Assembly (NCBI GenBank): GCA_965224275.1
Contig: CBDCYR010000005.1
Location: forward strand, 496,001-560,000
Length of the DNA: 64,000 nucleotides
Source of the DNA: CAUZWH01 sp965224275
GTDB taxonomy: Bacteria; Pseudomonadota; Alphaproteobacteria; SHVV01
Direction of reading: 5' to 3'
In this document: one piece after another, positions 45,882-54,685 of the stretch
Layout: the number at the start of each line of letters is the position of its first letter
Position numbering within the stretch: position 1 is the stretch's first letter
Notes under the pieces: model-generated
The model's database searches: none
What the model was told of the DNA's origin: nothing
Seen by the model: only the letters and a program-made list of their open reading frames with translations
Translations under genes and position numbers: made by a program

Positions 45882-46619
45882 TTAACCCACCAGTGCGGCG
45901 ACCCCAATCAGGAACAGGATGCCGACGGCAACGCGGCGATAGGCCGCATCATTGGCATGCTTGAACGCCCACGCTCCCAACGCGATGCCGATCAGTAAAG
46001 CGGGCGTCCCGACGACGGCGCGAACGACGGTATCCCAGTTGATCACCCCGGTTGCAATCAAGGTAATCATGCCGGCGGTGTTAATGATCGAGAAGTAGGC
46101 GATGAGATTGGCGCGATTGACCTCGGCGCGGTCCGGACCGGACAGCAGGTAAACGATCGCCGGTGCGCCGCCCATGCCGGTTGCGCCATTGACCAGACCG
46201 CTGAGCGCGCCGACCCCGGCGGTGGCGGCGACGGGTCGGCTTCCCCGATAGCGCCACCCGGTCGCCAGCACCGCCGTGATCAACAAAACGACCGCACCGA
46301 TGAGCCGGCGCATGAGTTCGACGTCGAGCGATATTAGTATCCAGCTGCCAAGTGGGATCGTGAAGCAGGCAACAATACCCATGAGCGCCATTTGGCGTCG
46401 GTCGCAGAGTCTAAGCGCGCCCGGCAATACTTGAACGTTGGCGATAACCATCAGGATCATCGATGTACCGACCGCCATGCGGGCGTCCCACAGCAGGGTG
46501 AACAGCGGCGCCGCGACGAGCGCCGCGCCAAAGCCGGTAAAGCCGAATAAAAGACCCGCCGTCAGCGCCGCCCCGGCCGCCCATAGCAGATCAAACGAAA
46601 TAATGTCCGTGCCGATCAT
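45882..46619 (-). CDS. TSUP/TauE-SafE family anion exporter 2
   Basis: 245 residues, about eight membrane helices. GFTGFGAALVAAPLFTLLWDA and GATGMGGAPAIVYLLSG are the paired family signatures. It has the same length and layout as the protein at 30863-31600. It lies between the isomerase and HDO 3 genes and may export a product of that pathway. Confidence 0.9.
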   Translation of the reverse strand: MIGTDIISFDLLWAAGAALTAGLLFGFTGFGAALVAAPLFTLLWDARMAVGTSMILMVIANVQVLPGALRLCDRRQMALMGIVACFTIPLGSWILISLDVELMRRLIGAVVLLITAVLATGWRYRGSRPVAATAGVGALSGLVNGATGMGGAPAIVYLLSGPDRAEVNRANLIAYFSIINTAGMITLIATGVINWDTVVRAVVGTPALLIGIALGAWAFKHANDAAYRRVAVGILFLIGVAALVG

Positions 46620-46665
46620 CTGCGGCTCTAATTCGAAAGAGCGGCACCAGACGCCGGTGGCGCCA

Positions 46666-46760
46666 CCCCCCTCACCCCCGCCCTACCAAACGGGCGAGGG
46701 TGCTGATCGCGTTCGACGCCATGGCCCTCTCCCACAATGGGGAGAGGGGTCGGGTGAGGG
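46666..46760. repeat. Compound dispersed palindrome (CCCTCTCCC type)
   Basis: Outer arms CCCCCTCACCC... and ...GGGTGAGGG enclose an inner hairpin, CCCTCTCCC-ACAAT-GGGGAGAGGG (from 46725). It is related to the element at 6369-6403. It fills the 247-bp gap between the TSUP 2 start and the isomerase stop and could attenuate transcription of the downstream TSUP-HDO 3 genes. Confidence 0.65.
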
Positions 46761-46866
46761 AAAAATAAGTCCTTTTCGCGCCGTAAACCCCTTTGCCTAA
46801 GCGGCATCGACACGCTGTCACAGCGCTCAAACGGGTCAGCGCCCAACACCAGCAAAAACTCGAAAC

Positions 46867-47607
46867 CTATTGACCCGCGTCGAGCAGCCGGCCGTAGCCG
46901 GGGATCGCGGTGTCGAGCCGCAGGGTCCGGACGATCTCCCAAACCACGGCTTGATTGTTGCTCACCACCGGAATGTTGCGATCATGCTCGATCGCTTGGA
47001 TGATCGACATGGTCTCCATGTCCGTAGCCAGCAGCCCCAGGGCATCGACCCCCTCGAGATCAACGTCGCGCGCCAGGCGGTAGAGATATTTCGGTTCGAC
47101 GTAACGGATATCCCGATTGTGCGCGGGTTCGTCACCATAGCTTTTGACATCGACCTTGGTGATCGATTTGACGGTGATATCACGGGCCGCGAAGAAATCG
47201 GGAATCGCATCGTCGATCACCGGCGGATAGGGCGTGATCAAAGCCACGGTCTTGGCCTTGAGGTGCCGGAACGCTTCGAGCATGGCGCGATTGGCCGAAG
47301 TCACAGGGCAGCCACCCGCCTCGCTGAGTTGATCGAGGACGCCATCCTCCCAATCCCAACCCATCAGCACCGAACTGCCCATGCAGCAATAGCTGATCAT
47401 GTCGACGCCGGCTTCGGCCAACATCTCGCCCGCGCCGAGCGCTTCGGTGACCATCTTGTTGACCGCCTCGCTGGTGACATGCGCCCCAGCCCGCATCCGG
47501 GTCTCATACGCCGTAACCCCATCGGGAAGCGCGCGATAGATCTCCGGTAAAACCACCCCGTTGTTGGCCGGTACGATCAAGCCCGCCATGCCACGCCATC
47601 CGATCAT
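46867..47607 (-). CDS. Asp/Glu/hydantoin racemase superfamily protein (maleate-isomerase/AMDase-like)
   Basis: 246 residues. The N-terminal MAGLIVPANNGVVLPEI and the first catalytic-Cys region ISYCCMGSS (C74/C75) fit maleate cis-trans isomerase/arylmalonate decarboxylase. At the second catalytic position, where maleate isomerases have S-C-T, this protein reads LLATDMETM, so that Cys is gone. In arylmalonate decarboxylase it is the first Cys that is lost, so this is the opposite arrangement. Reaction unassigned: racemisation, isomerisation or decarboxylation. It is downstream of the cyclic amidohydrolase gene, separated by 130 bp that contain an inverted repeat. Confidence 0.8.
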   Translation of the reverse strand: MIGWRGMAGLIVPANNGVVLPEIYRALPDGVTAYETRMRAGAHVTSEAVNKMVTEALGAGEMLAEAGVDMISYCCMGSSVLMGWDWEDGVLDQLSEAGGCPVTSANRAMLEAFRHLKAKTVALITPYPPVIDDAIPDFFAARDITVKSITKVDVKSYGDEPAHNRDIRYVEPKYLYRLARDVDLEGVDALGLLATDMETMSIIQAIEHDRNIPVVSNNQAVVWEIVRTLRLDTAIPGYGRLLDAGQ

Positions 47608-47651
47608 CGTTATTCCTCCTTACGCGACGCAATCTCTCGCGCATATTTAAG

Positions 47652-47715
47652 TTGATTCGGCCTAGTCGTCCCGCTCCCCGGCCCAACCACCACCCGGGGC
47701 CGGGGGAGCGGGACG
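47652..47715. repeat. GC-rich inverted repeat element, copy 2
   Basis: TTGATTCGGC (from 47653) precedes CGTCCCGCTCCCCGGCCC (47667-47684), which pairs with the arm at 47697-47715. Arms and leading motif match the element at 8671-8740. It lies between the isomerase start and the amidohydrolase stop. Confidence 0.8.
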
Positions 47716-47737
47716 GCCGGACCTGGCGTGAAGCGCT

Positions 47738-49081
47738 TCAACCATGAGGCGTTTGCAGGCATCCGTCACCGGCGCCACCCACGACCTCACCCTCTTCATA
47801 AACCACCTTGCCGCGCACCATCGTGAGATCAACATGGGCGCTGACCTCGTGGCCGGCGTACGGCGAATATTGGGCCTTGGAGCGAAACGTTGATGGATCG
47901 ATCGTCCAGGTGTCGGAATCATCAACGATCGCGATGTCCGCGTCGCTCCCCACCGCGATCGCGCCCTTGCGGGGATAGAGCCCAAACAGCCGCGCCGGAT
48001 TGGCCGTCGTGAAATTGACGAAATCCGCGACCGCATAGCCACGCTGGGCGAACGCCGTGAAGATCGCCGGCAAAAATGTCTCAACCCCTGGAAAGCCCGG
48101 CATCGCCCGGCGCAGATCGCCATCGCCGGCAGTTTTCTCCGCCCAGGCATGCGGCGCATGATCGGTGCCGATGGCATCGACAACGCCATCGCCGAGTGCC
48201 TGCCACAACGCCTCGACGTCGTCGCGGCTCCTGAGCGGCGGCATGATGTAACCGGCGGGACCAGCTTTGCGGAAATCGTCGGTCGTCAGCGTTAGATGAT
48301 GCGGCGTTACTTCGGTCGTGAATCGGCCTGGCATCGTGTGCGCTCGGATCCAGGCCGCCACCCGGGCCGACAACGCGCTGCTCATCTGCCGATAGTGGAT
48401 TCGGCAACCTGCGGCAGCCGCCATTGCCACCGCCGGCAGCAACGAGCCGATTTCCAGCTCCGGCGGATGCGAACGCACCAGATCCTCAGGCGTACCCGAT
48501 CCAATCGTGTCGAGCACCGCATTGGCGGGCGGATCATCCGGATAAACCCCGGCAATGCCGTCGACCTCGGCGATCGCCCGAAACACAGCGTGTTGATCCT
48601 CCCGCGTCCCGCTGATCAGTGGCTCGGGCCCGGCCAGGAATAACTCGAACGTGACCACCCCGAGTTCCTTGAGCGCAGGAACCGCATCGAGATTGCGGGG
48701 CGTCGCTAACCCCTGCAGGCTGAAATCGACGATTGACTTCTTAGCGGCGTCGACCGTGGCGTGAAAAGCAGCCGCCGAATCGAGCAACGGATCGGTATTC
48801 GGCATGCACATTATCGTGGTGATGCCGGCCGCTGCTGCTGCCGCCGAGCACGAGGCAAAGTCCTCCTTGTGGGTATAACCGGGTTCGCGCACGTGGACGT
48901 GGGAATCGACCACGCCCGGCAGCACTAGCCGACCCTCCGCGTCGATCGTTCGGGTTGCATCTTTTGCGCTTACCTCACCAATCGCGGCAAACTTGCCATC
49001 CCGCACACCGATGCTGACCTGTTGGATACCGTCCGGGGTAACGACGCGGCCGCCGGAAATGACGATGTCATAGCTTGCCAT
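47738..49081 (-). CDS. Dihydroorotase/allantoinase-like cyclic amidohydrolase, degenerate metal site
   Basis: 447 residues, amidohydrolase barrel: DSHVHVREPGYTHKEDF (HxH kept) and DAIGTDHAPHAWAEKT (Asp kept). Aligned with E. coli allantoinase, the carbamylated Lys of GFKCF is Glu here (TFELFLAG), the His of VLVHCEN is Tyr (AGVYPDD), and the His of CRLHVCHVSS is Gln (CRIHYRQMSS). A standard binuclear zinc centre therefore cannot form; a mononuclear or altered site is likely. The operon context (M20 carbamoylase, racemase-family protein) resembles hydantoin/ureide utilisation. The M20 gene ends 14 bp upstream. Confidence 0.86.
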   Translation of the reverse strand: MASYDIVISGGRVVTPDGIQQVSIGVRDGKFAAIGEVSAKDATRTIDAEGRLVLPGVVDSHVHVREPGYTHKEDFASCSAAAAAAGITTIMCMPNTDPLLDSAAAFHATVDAAKKSIVDFSLQGLATPRNLDAVPALKELGVVTFELFLAGPEPLISGTREDQHAVFRAIAEVDGIAGVYPDDPPANAVLDTIGSGTPEDLVRSHPPELEIGSLLPAVAMAAAAGCRIHYRQMSSALSARVAAWIRAHTMPGRFTTEVTPHHLTLTTDDFRKAGPAGYIMPPLRSRDDVEALWQALGDGVVDAIGTDHAPHAWAEKTAGDGDLRRAMPGFPGVETFLPAIFTAFAQRGYAVADFVNFTTANPARLFGLYPRKGAIAVGSDADIAIVDDSDTWTIDPSTFRSKAQYSPYAGHEVSAHVDLTMVRGKVVYEEGEVVGGAGDGCLQTPHG

Positions 49082-49095
49082 GGAGCGCGCCGTCC

Positions 49096-50325
49096 TCAGT
49101 CGTAGGCCAGGCGCTCGAAGCCGCGATACATGATGTCGATCCCCGGCATGATGTCGTCGAGCGCGGTGAATTCTTTCGGCGTATGGCTCTTGCCCCCCTT
49201 GCTCGGCACAAACAGCATTGCCGTCGGCACCGCTTTGGCGAAAACCATCGCGTCGTGGCCGGCGCCGCTGTGCATGCGCTGATGGGTAACTCCCGCGGCC
49301 TCCGCCGCCTCGTCGAAGAGATCGACCAGAGTCGGGTCCATCGGCGTCGGCGCTATGTCATTGTGGACTTCCTCCGAAAAACTGAGATCGTCCTCGGCGA
49401 CGACGGTTTCGACCAGCGTATGGACTTCGTCGAGGATTTTCTGACGCACCTCGGCGCTACGATCACGCACGTCGAGCGTGAAGTGGAATTCGGCTGGCAC
49501 GCTACTCGGTCCACCCGGCTTGGCGTTGACGATACCCACCGTTGCCACGCAGGCGTCGCCGGCGCGTTGGCAGATCGCTGGCACTTCATGGATCACCCGC
49601 ACCGCACCGCGCAGGGCATCGTGGCGCATGGTCATCGGTGTCGTGCCGCCGTGGTCGGCGTCGCCGAGAATCGTGTAGGCCTTTTGCGTGATGCCGACGA
49701 TGTCGGTAACGATCCCGGCCTGCAAGCCCTTGGCCTCGAGCACAGGTCCTTGCTCAATATGCAGTTCAAAGAAATAGGCGATGTCGTCGCGCTTGGCCGA
49801 TTCGAGGTCGGTCGGGTCGAGGCCGGCTTGCTTCATCGCCGCCGCGACCGACACGCCGTCATCGTCGGTGACCGATTCCAGCTCGGCGGTCGTCAGCGTC
49901 CCAAGGATTGCCTTGCTGCCGATGAAGGGCAGCCGGAACCGGCTCTGCTCTTCGCCGCACAGAGCCACCACATCGATCGAACGTTTGGGCTGGCCACGTT
50001 CGCGCTGGAGCCCGGCGGCCACCGCCAGACCGGCGAGAATACCGAGCGTGCCGTCGAGGTAGCCGCCCGATTTCACCGAATCCAAATGACTGCCAGTTAG
50101 GATCGCCCCGTCACTGCCGGTTCCGGCCAGGCTGCCCGTTACATTGCCGCCATTGTCATAACTGGCGCTCAACCCATTCTCGGTCATCCAGCCAGCCAGC
50201 ATTTCCTTTGCCCGTAAATCGTCATCGGTAAACGGTGTGCGCCATAAGCCACCGCCCTCAAAGGTGCCCACCTTGCGGAGGTCTTCGATCCAGGTCCTTA
50301 GCTGCTCGCGTACTTGTGCATCCAT
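49096..50325 (-). CDS. M20-family N-carbamoyl-L-amino acid hydrolase/allantoate amidohydrolase
   Basis: 409 residues. Metal-site motifs: GSHLDSVKSGGYLDG, CGEEQSRF, HIEQGPVLE and the C-terminal SGAGHDAM. These are the hallmarks of the HyuC/AllC/beta-ureidopropionase group, which release ammonia and CO2 from N-carbamoyl compounds. It is 14 bp ahead of the cyclic amidohydrolase gene and 30 bp after the cyclodeaminase-like gene, forming a ring-opening plus decarbamoylation pair. Confidence 0.92.
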   Translation of the reverse strand: MDAQVREQLRTWIEDLRKVGTFEGGGLWRTPFTDDDLRAKEMLAGWMTENGLSASYDNGGNVTGSLAGTGSDGAILTGSHLDSVKSGGYLDGTLGILAGLAVAAGLQRERGQPKRSIDVVALCGEEQSRFRLPFIGSKAILGTLTTAELESVTDDDGVSVAAAMKQAGLDPTDLESAKRDDIAYFFELHIEQGPVLEAKGLQAGIVTDIVGITQKAYTILGDADHGGTTPMTMRHDALRGAVRVIHEVPAICQRAGDACVATVGIVNAKPGGPSSVPAEFHFTLDVRDRSAEVRQKILDEVHTLVETVVAEDDLSFSEEVHNDIAPTPMDPTLVDLFDEAAEAAGVTHQRMHSGAGHDAMVFAKAVPTAMLFVPSKGGKSHTPKEFTALDDIMPGIDIMYRGFERLAYD

Positions 50326-50355
50326 CGCGGTCGCGTCCTCCCCAACAGGCAGGCC

Positions 50356-51363
50356 CTAAACCCTGGTTTCAGCCGGATTGAGCTCGACTGTTTGTCCCAG
50401 TCCTCGCTTTCTCGCTTCGTCGAGGACGTATTTCGCGGTTACCAGATCCTGCGCCGCATTGCCGACCGATTTGTACCACGTTATCTCATCGGCTGTTTCT
50501 CGGCCGCGATCGCGGCCGAGAACAATGCGGCCAATGTCGGTGAAATCATCGCGATCGCGCACACCGGCCGCGATCGCGATCGCCACGTCGCCGCTGACTT
50601 GAGCGCCTTCGATCTTGTCAACGGCGGCGATCGCGGTCTTGGCGAGCAATCCGTCGTCGCCCTCGCGCATTTCCGAACCATGGGCGCCGACCAAGTTGAC
50701 ATGCGTTCCGGGTTTGACCCAGGCACCGAGCACCACCGGTTCGCGCGACGACGTACAGGCCGTGACGATATCAGCCTCGCTCACCGCCGCGGCCGCGTCG
50801 TCGCAAACCTCAAACGCCGCCCGATTGCTGAAATCGGCATTCAGCGTCGCGCACAGCGCGTCGGCCCGCGCTCGGGTTCGGTTCCACAGCAGAACCCGGG
50901 TGATCGACGGCCGTACCGTCAGCACGCCCTCGACCTGGTGGTAGGCGATGCTGCCGGCGCCGAGTACGGCATAGGTTGCCGCGTCCTGGCGCGCTAGCAG
51001 GTTGGTCGCGACGCCGGTTCCACCACCGGTTTTGACGTTGGTCAGCCAGGTCGATTCGATCAGTGCGTCAAAGAACCCGGTCGTAGGATCAATCAACCCC
51101 ATAACGCAAGGGGTGGTCGGCAATCCGCGCCCCGGATTGGCACCGATCAGCGCCGCGACCTTCAGTCCCAGTACGCCAAGATCGGGCAGGAACCCCGGCA
51201 TAAACAGCGCGACCGAGGGATCGTCGTGGCCCAGCCCAATATGATGGCGCACCGGCACCTCGGCCCGGCCGTCGACCAGCATCGCCAACGCAGTGGCCGA
51301 CGCGTCGATCGCGCGCGTCATGTCGATGCACGATTCGACATCCCCAGCGTTCAACACCAGCAC
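50356..51363 (-). CDS. Ornithine cyclodeaminase/mu-crystallin-family protein
   Basis: 335 residues, GTG start. The Rossmann core AVLGAGSIAYHQVEGV, then VLLWNRTRARADAL and IVTACTSSREPVVLGAWVKPGTHVNLVGAH, identifies the family. Members reduce or deaminate imino/amino acids (ornithine, alanine, ketimines) with NAD(H). The substrate-loop residue usually Arg is Lys here (NVKTGGGTGVATNLL). A 26-bp perfect palindrome built around GCGATCGC lies inside the gene at 50497-50522. It is flanked by the HDO 4 gene (28 bp) and the M20 gene (30 bp) on the same strand. Confidence 0.9.
   Translation of the reverse strand: MLVLNAGDVESCIDMTRAIDASATALAMLVDGRAEVPVRHHIGLGHDDPSVALFMPGFLPDLGVLGLKVAALIGANPGRGLPTTPCVMGLIDPTTGFFDALIESTWLTNVKTGGGTGVATNLLARQDAATYAVLGAGSIAYHQVEGVLTVRPSITRVLLWNRTRARADALCATLNADFSNRAAFEVCDDAAAAVSEADIVTACTSSREPVVLGAWVKPGTHVNLVGAHGSEMREGDDGLLAKTAIAAVDKIEGAQVSGDVAIAIAAGVRDRDDFTDIGRIVLGRDRGRETADEITWYKSVGNAAQDLVTAKYVLDEARKRGLGQTVELNPAETRV
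50497..50522. repeat. 26-bp perfect palindrome with GCGATCGC core
   Basis: Left half TTCTCGGCCGCGA followed directly by its reverse complement, inside the cyclodeaminase-like gene. Several more GCGATCGC octamers lie in the next ~130 bp. It codes for GRDRGRE-type residues, so selection on the DNA and on the protein would have to coincide. Confidence 0.85.
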
Positions 51364-51391
51364 CGCAAATACCCTTTGTTGAGTTGAAGCG

Positions 51392-52096
51392 TCAGTACCG
51401 GTCGGTGTCGGCGGTTAGCGGATAACCGGTCTCGTAATGCAGGTGGATCCCGTCGAAGTAGAACCACCGCATTTGCGCACTTTCGCGGGCATAGTGGATC
51501 GCCATGTCCTTCAACTCACTGGTCGTGCAATGCTTCTCGAGCACATCGAAACCGGCATCGCCATGCTCGGTATCGGCGTCCACGTGCAGTGAAAAATGCT
51601 CGATGGCGTCTTCGTCGAACTTGTAGATCTCGCGCAGCGCCGGCAACACCTTGCTGTAGAGCATCGGCGACTGCGACTCGGTGCCAATGGTGGTCGACGC
51701 TACCCCGGCAACCCAATGGTTGTCGCGCGCCGTCTCGAACAACCAGTTGCGCCAGGCCCGGGTAGTCGGCAGACCGCGCCCCTGGCGCACCTTGTCGATA
51801 TCGGCGCCATTGGCAGCTGCAAACTTCAGCACGATCTCAATATGCGGCTTATCGTCGTCGGCCTCCTCGCGGAAGTTTTCCAGCTGCATCTCGATGACGT
51901 CACGCGGCGCCTTCGCCGCAATCGTAAAGTTGACGATGTGGTAGTTGTTGACCCAGTGGTAGTGCTCCACACCCCAACCCATCATCGCGGCACGACCGAG
52001 TTCGCCCTTGGCCCACTTCTCGGTCATCGGGTGGTTGGCGCAATGGCGTTCGAGCACGGCCGCTTCCAACGCCTCGCGGAATTTCGATTTGGCCAT
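51392..52096 (-). CDS. Heme-oxygenase-like diiron oxidase (HDO/CADD/PqqC-type) 4
   Basis: 234 residues. Ligands: E77/E78 in FREEADD, H85 in KPHIEIVLKF, E140 in GTESQSP, and H171-x3-D175-x2-H178 in FSLHVDADTEHGD; the set is complete. The start at 52096 (MAKSKFREAL) has an AGGAAC site and homologous beginning; upstream codons are rejected. It is the first gene of the minus-strand cyclodeaminase-carbamoylase-amidohydrolase run, so it probably oxidises or fragments the compound that feeds that pathway, or its product. Confidence 0.86.
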   Translation of the reverse strand: MAKSKFREALEAAVLERHCANHPMTEKWAKGELGRAAMMGWGVEHYHWVNNYHIVNFTIAAKAPRDVIEMQLENFREEADDDKPHIEIVLKFAAANGADIDKVRQGRGLPTTRAWRNWLFETARDNHWVAGVASTTIGTESQSPMLYSKVLPALREIYKFDEDAIEHFSLHVDADTEHGDAGFDVLEKHCTTSELKDMAIHYARESAQMRWFYFDGIHLHYETGYPLTADTDRY

Positions 52097-52271
52097 TGAT
52101 TGGTTCCTACTGCTTGAGATTTTCCTGCCGTGAGATCGCCGGGATTCGACCACAAAACACAACCAAGCGGTAGTACGCCAGGGTTAGCCGATCCGCCCAT
52201 CGGTTCACCACTTGCACAACCCCTTGCCCGGCCATTTGACCAACCCACCCAACCAGCGGCACCCTAGCCGC

Positions 52272-53834
52272 TTGGCCGACATCATTCTCATCAACCCGCG
52301 CTTCGAGCCGTCCTATTGGGGCCTTGATTACGCCCTGCCAATCCTCGGCAGGCGCGCCAACATGCCGGTCGCCGCCCTGCCGCTGATTGCTGCGCTGACG
52401 CCGGCGCCACACTCCATCACTCTGATCGATGAGAACGTGACGCCGATCGATTTTGAGCGCTGCGCCCGCGCCGACATCGTGGGCGTCACCGGCATGATCG
52501 TGCAGCGGCGCCGCATGCGCGAGATTCTTGGGCGCTTGAAGGAACGCGGTCCCCGTCTTCACCGTCGTCGGCGGCCCCTGGGTGTCGGTATCGGAGACCT
52601 ATTTCGACGGCCTAGCCGATGTGGTGTTCGTTGGTGAGGCCGAGCAGACCTGGCCACGTTTCCTCGAGGACTGGCAGACCGGCACCGCGACCGCGCGCTA
52701 CCAGCAGGACGAACGCACCGATATGACCACGGTGCCACTGCCGCGGTTCGACTTGGTCGATATGCGGCACTATGCCTTTGCAAGCCTTCAGTTTTCGCGC
52801 GGTTGCCCGTTTCGCTGCGAATTCTGCGACATTATTGTCGTGTTCGGTCGGCGCCCGCGCATCAAGAACCCCGACCAAGTGGTTGCCGAGCTTGACGCCT
52901 TGCGCGCCACGGGCGCCCGAATCGTGTTCGTCGTCGATGACAATCTCGTTGGCAACAAGACCGCGATCAAACCGGTTCTACAGGCGGTTGTCGATTGGCA
53001 GGTTGACAAAGGCTACCCCTTGACCCTGTTCAAGGAAGCTTCGCTCGATCTCGCCGAGGACGAAGAACTGATGCGTTTGATGGTCGACGCCAACATTCGC
53101 AGCGTTTTCGTCGGCATTGAAACGCCCAACGAAGCATCTCTGCGCGAAACCAAAAAGCTGCAAAACATCCGTCCGGGGGTTTCGATGGTCGACCGTATTC
53201 ACGCAATCCAACGCGCCGGCATGGAAGTGTGGAGCGGCATGATCATCGGTTTCGACAGCGACGATGCCACCATCTTCGATGCCCAGCGCCGCTTCGTGCG
53301 CGATGCGCGGATCGTCAGCGCGATGGTCGGCATGCTGCAAGCGATCCCCAGCACGCCGCTCTATGATCGCCTCGACGCGGTAGATCGCCTCGACCATGCC
53401 GATGAGCCGGCCTTCGGCACCAATGTCATCCCCAAGCAACTCGGCCGCGCGGAACTCCAGGCCGGCTATCTCGATATCGTGCAGGCCTTAAGTGAGCCGA
53501 ATTCCTATTTTGATCGGCTGGACTCGCTCTACCTCGACGGTGGCCTTGGCCAACAGGAGCTCGCCGCCATGGACGCCAACGCCCCCTACGCCAGGCGTTC
53601 GCAAATCTTCTGTTCCTTGCGCAAGCGCTGGGTTTGTTCGCACGCCTAATGATAGTGGTCCCGGATCGGGCGCTACGACGCGAATATCGCCGCCGCATCT
53701 TCAGATACCTGCGACTCCGCGGTCATCCGAGCACGCTGTTCCTCTACGTCGTTCGTTGTGCGATGCACTTCCACGCTTATGTTTTAGCGCGCCGCATGGC
53801 GTCGGGCGATCTCGACTCCGTTAACTCGTTCTGA
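52272..53834 (+). pseudogene. B12-binding radical SAM protein (hopanoid/DUF4070 type), two frameshifts
   Basis: Frame 1 from a TTG at 52272 (LADIILINPRFEPSYWG...) contains the B12-binding domain to LKERG. Frame 2 continues VFTVVGGPWVSVSETYFDG; one extra C in the CCCC run at 52551-52554 explains the switch. Frame 2 holds the cluster motif C-x3-C-x2-C (GCPFRCEFC). Near 53590 a base is missing, and frame 3 supplies the DUF4070 tail: LGLFARLMIVVPDRALRR...CAMHFHAYVLARRMA, ending 53834. Repaired length is about 520 residues. Relatives (HpnJ/HpnP-like) modify hopanoids, but others have unknown substrates. Confidence 0.82.
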
Positions 53835-53847
53835 CGACCGAACCAAC

Positions 53848-53883
53848 ACGGCGCACTTCTGGTACACGGCGCACTTCTGGTAC
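53848..53883. repeat. 18-bp perfect tandem duplication
   Basis: ACGGCGCACTTCTGGTAC occurs twice head-to-tail between the radical SAM stop and the isochorismatase gene. Confidence 0.9.
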
Positions 53884-53965
53884 AATATCCAGAGTTCGCA
53901 CGGTTGTTGATTGCCTGGTTGCTGGTCGTTTTGTTTCAGAAACGCAGGATTAGCCGGAGGCTGCG

Positions 53966-54682
53966 ATGCACAAGATAGAGTTTCCCCAGGAGTTTCTTGA
54001 CGGATTGATCAGGCGGCGCGGTCGTTTGCACGTTTTCAACGACATCAACCCGCAAACCACGGCGCTGATCGTCGTCGATATGCAGAACGCGTTCGTGGCC
54101 GAAGGCGCACCCTACGAATGCCCGCCGGCTCGTGACATCGTTCCCAACATCAATCGCCTCGCTGCGGCGATGCGAGCCGCTGGCGGCGAGATTGTGTGGT
54201 TGCAATCGACCCAGCCACCGCGCGACGATCCGCGATTCTGGAACGTGTTTTTCGATAATTTTGAAAGCGACGACCGGCGCGAGGAATGCATTGCCGCGTT
54301 GACCGAGGGCAATCCCCAACACGCATTGTATCCGACCCTCGATGTCCAGCCCGGCGAAACCATCGTCAAGAAATTTCGTTTCAGCGCGTTGATTCAAGGT
54401 TCCTCGGATCTCGATGAGCATTTGCATGCGCGGGGTATCGATACGCTCGTCATTACCGGCGCCGCCACCAATGGGTGTTGCGAATCGACCGCACGCGACG
54501 CGATGATGATGAACTATCGCGTCTTCATGGTGTCGGATGGCACTGCCGCCTTTAACGACGCCAACCACCTCAACGGCTTGTGGACCATCTTCCAGGCGTT
54601 CGGCGATGTCCGCGAAACCGACGAGGTCATCGCTATGCTCGACGAGGCTGGCAAACAGGCGCCCATCGCCAAAACCGGCTAA
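53966..54682 (+). CDS. Isochorismatase-family cysteine hydrolase
   Basis: 238 residues. The Asp-Lys-Cys triad is present: Asp in LIVVDMQNAFV, Lys in IVKKFRFSAL, Cys in GAATNGCCESTARDAM with the cis-peptide before it. This subgroup includes biuret hydrolase, N-carbamoylsarcosine amidase, ureidoacrylate hydrolase and maleamate amidase, all cleaving small amides. It fits the N-compound catabolism theme but is separated from those operons. Followed after 3 bp by the DUF72 gene. Confidence 0.9.
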   Translation: MHKIEFPQEFLDGLIRRRGRLHVFNDINPQTTALIVVDMQNAFVAEGAPYECPPARDIVPNINRLAAAMRAAGGEIVWLQSTQPPRDDPRFWNVFFDNFESDDRREECIAALTEGNPQHALYPTLDVQPGETIVKKFRFSALIQGSSDLDEHLHARGIDTLVITGAATNGCCESTARDAMMMNYRVFMVSDGTAAFNDANHLNGLWTIFQAFGDVRETDEVIAMLDEAGKQAPIAKTG

Positions 54683-54685
54683 CCC

